Assembly (NCBI GenBank): GCA_002352285.1
Contig: DEIC01000074.1
Span: 12,404-34,457, forward strand
Source: Alphaproteobacteria bacterium UBA2784
GTDB taxonomy: Bacteria > Pseudomonadota > Alphaproteobacteria > Micropepsales > Micropepsaceae
Direction: 5' to 3'
Length of the DNA: 22,054 nt
A program made the position numbers and the translations under genes. Below are positions 21,999 to 22,054 of the stretch, piece after piece. The notes under the pieces are model-generated. The model was not told the origin of the DNA. It was given only the letters and a program-made list of their open reading frames with translations, and made no database searches. Within the stretch, counting starts at the first letter, position 1; every line of letters begins with the position of its first letter.

Positions 21999-22054
21999 AG
22001 GACTTTAATCCTATAGCCTCCTTGGCCTGTGGCCAATGATAGGAATATAATCCT
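21999..22054. repeat. Nested dyad with two AGGA-N6-TCCT repeats at window edge
   Basis: AGGACTTTAATCCT (21999-22012) and AGGAATATAATCCT (22041-22054) agree at 12 of 14 positions, are each dyads, and start 42 bp apart. Between and within them, CCTAT/ATAGG (22010-22014, 22039-22043) and TTGGCC/GGCCAA with loop TGT (22022-22036) form a hairpin. It may be an operator pair or a terminator-like structure for the PAS gene; no T-run follows. The window ends inside or at its edge. Confidence 0.45.

Overview
The window comes from the chromosome of a high-GC alphaproteobacterium. It looks like a free-living heterotroph with fatty-acid degradation genes; genus cannot be fixed from this stretch. Pointers are the dense, often overlapping gene layout (ATGA, GTGA and TTGA junctions), a PAS_5-type protein, an orphan ParA, and a near-consensus CtrA-like box. 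There is no phage, IS or CRISPR, and no intergenic gap exceeds 300 bp.

Layout. Positions 1-1904 hold the 3' end of an acyl-CoA dehydrogenase gene, a GNAT acetyltransferase and a glycerophosphodiester phosphodiesterase, all close-packed on +. A tRNA-Gln(TTG) follows at 1957-2031, then a small VOC/glyoxalase-fold protein whose ribosome-binding site lies inside a hairpin. Positions 2559-6352 form a three-gene + strand unit: an SPFH/band-7 protein, a divergent NAD-kinase-fold protein and a large GH5 glycosidase resembling fungal endoglycoceramidase-related glucocerebrosidases. A 158-bp mosaic of hairpins (6374-6531) separates it from a promoter with two 14-bp operator-like repeats. These lead into a Tat-exported Acg-type nitroreductase-fold protein and a MarR regulator.

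Positions 8343-12179 are acyl-CoA metabolism: MaoC hydratase, ChaC-like gamma-glutamylcyclotransferase and acyl-CoA ligase on -, and a divergent crotonase on +. The crotonase lacks the classical hydratase glutamates and carries an isomerase-like one.

Positions 12338-20155 are rich in ion transport: a CPA1 Na+/H+ antiporter with a C-terminal cyclic-nucleotide-binding domain, an SbtA-type bicarbonate transporter with its PII-like partner SbtB, and an NhaD/ArsB-type antiporter. Between them lie a Methyltransf_32-type methyltransferase coupled to a small lipoprotein, and a ParA-like ATPase with a small partner. The right end has a secreted GH114-like protein, a PAS_5 protein behind a palindromic regulatory region, and a large nested dyad at the edge of the window.

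Possible systems: (i) the SPFH / NADK-fold / GH5 unit, possibly linked to membrane lipids; (ii) SbtA-SbtB together with a cyclic-nucleotide-sensing antiporter, suggesting cAMP-linked Na+/HCO3-/pH control; (iii) an orphan ParA plus small adaptor, a possible cargo-positioning pair. All three are inferences from protein family and gene order.
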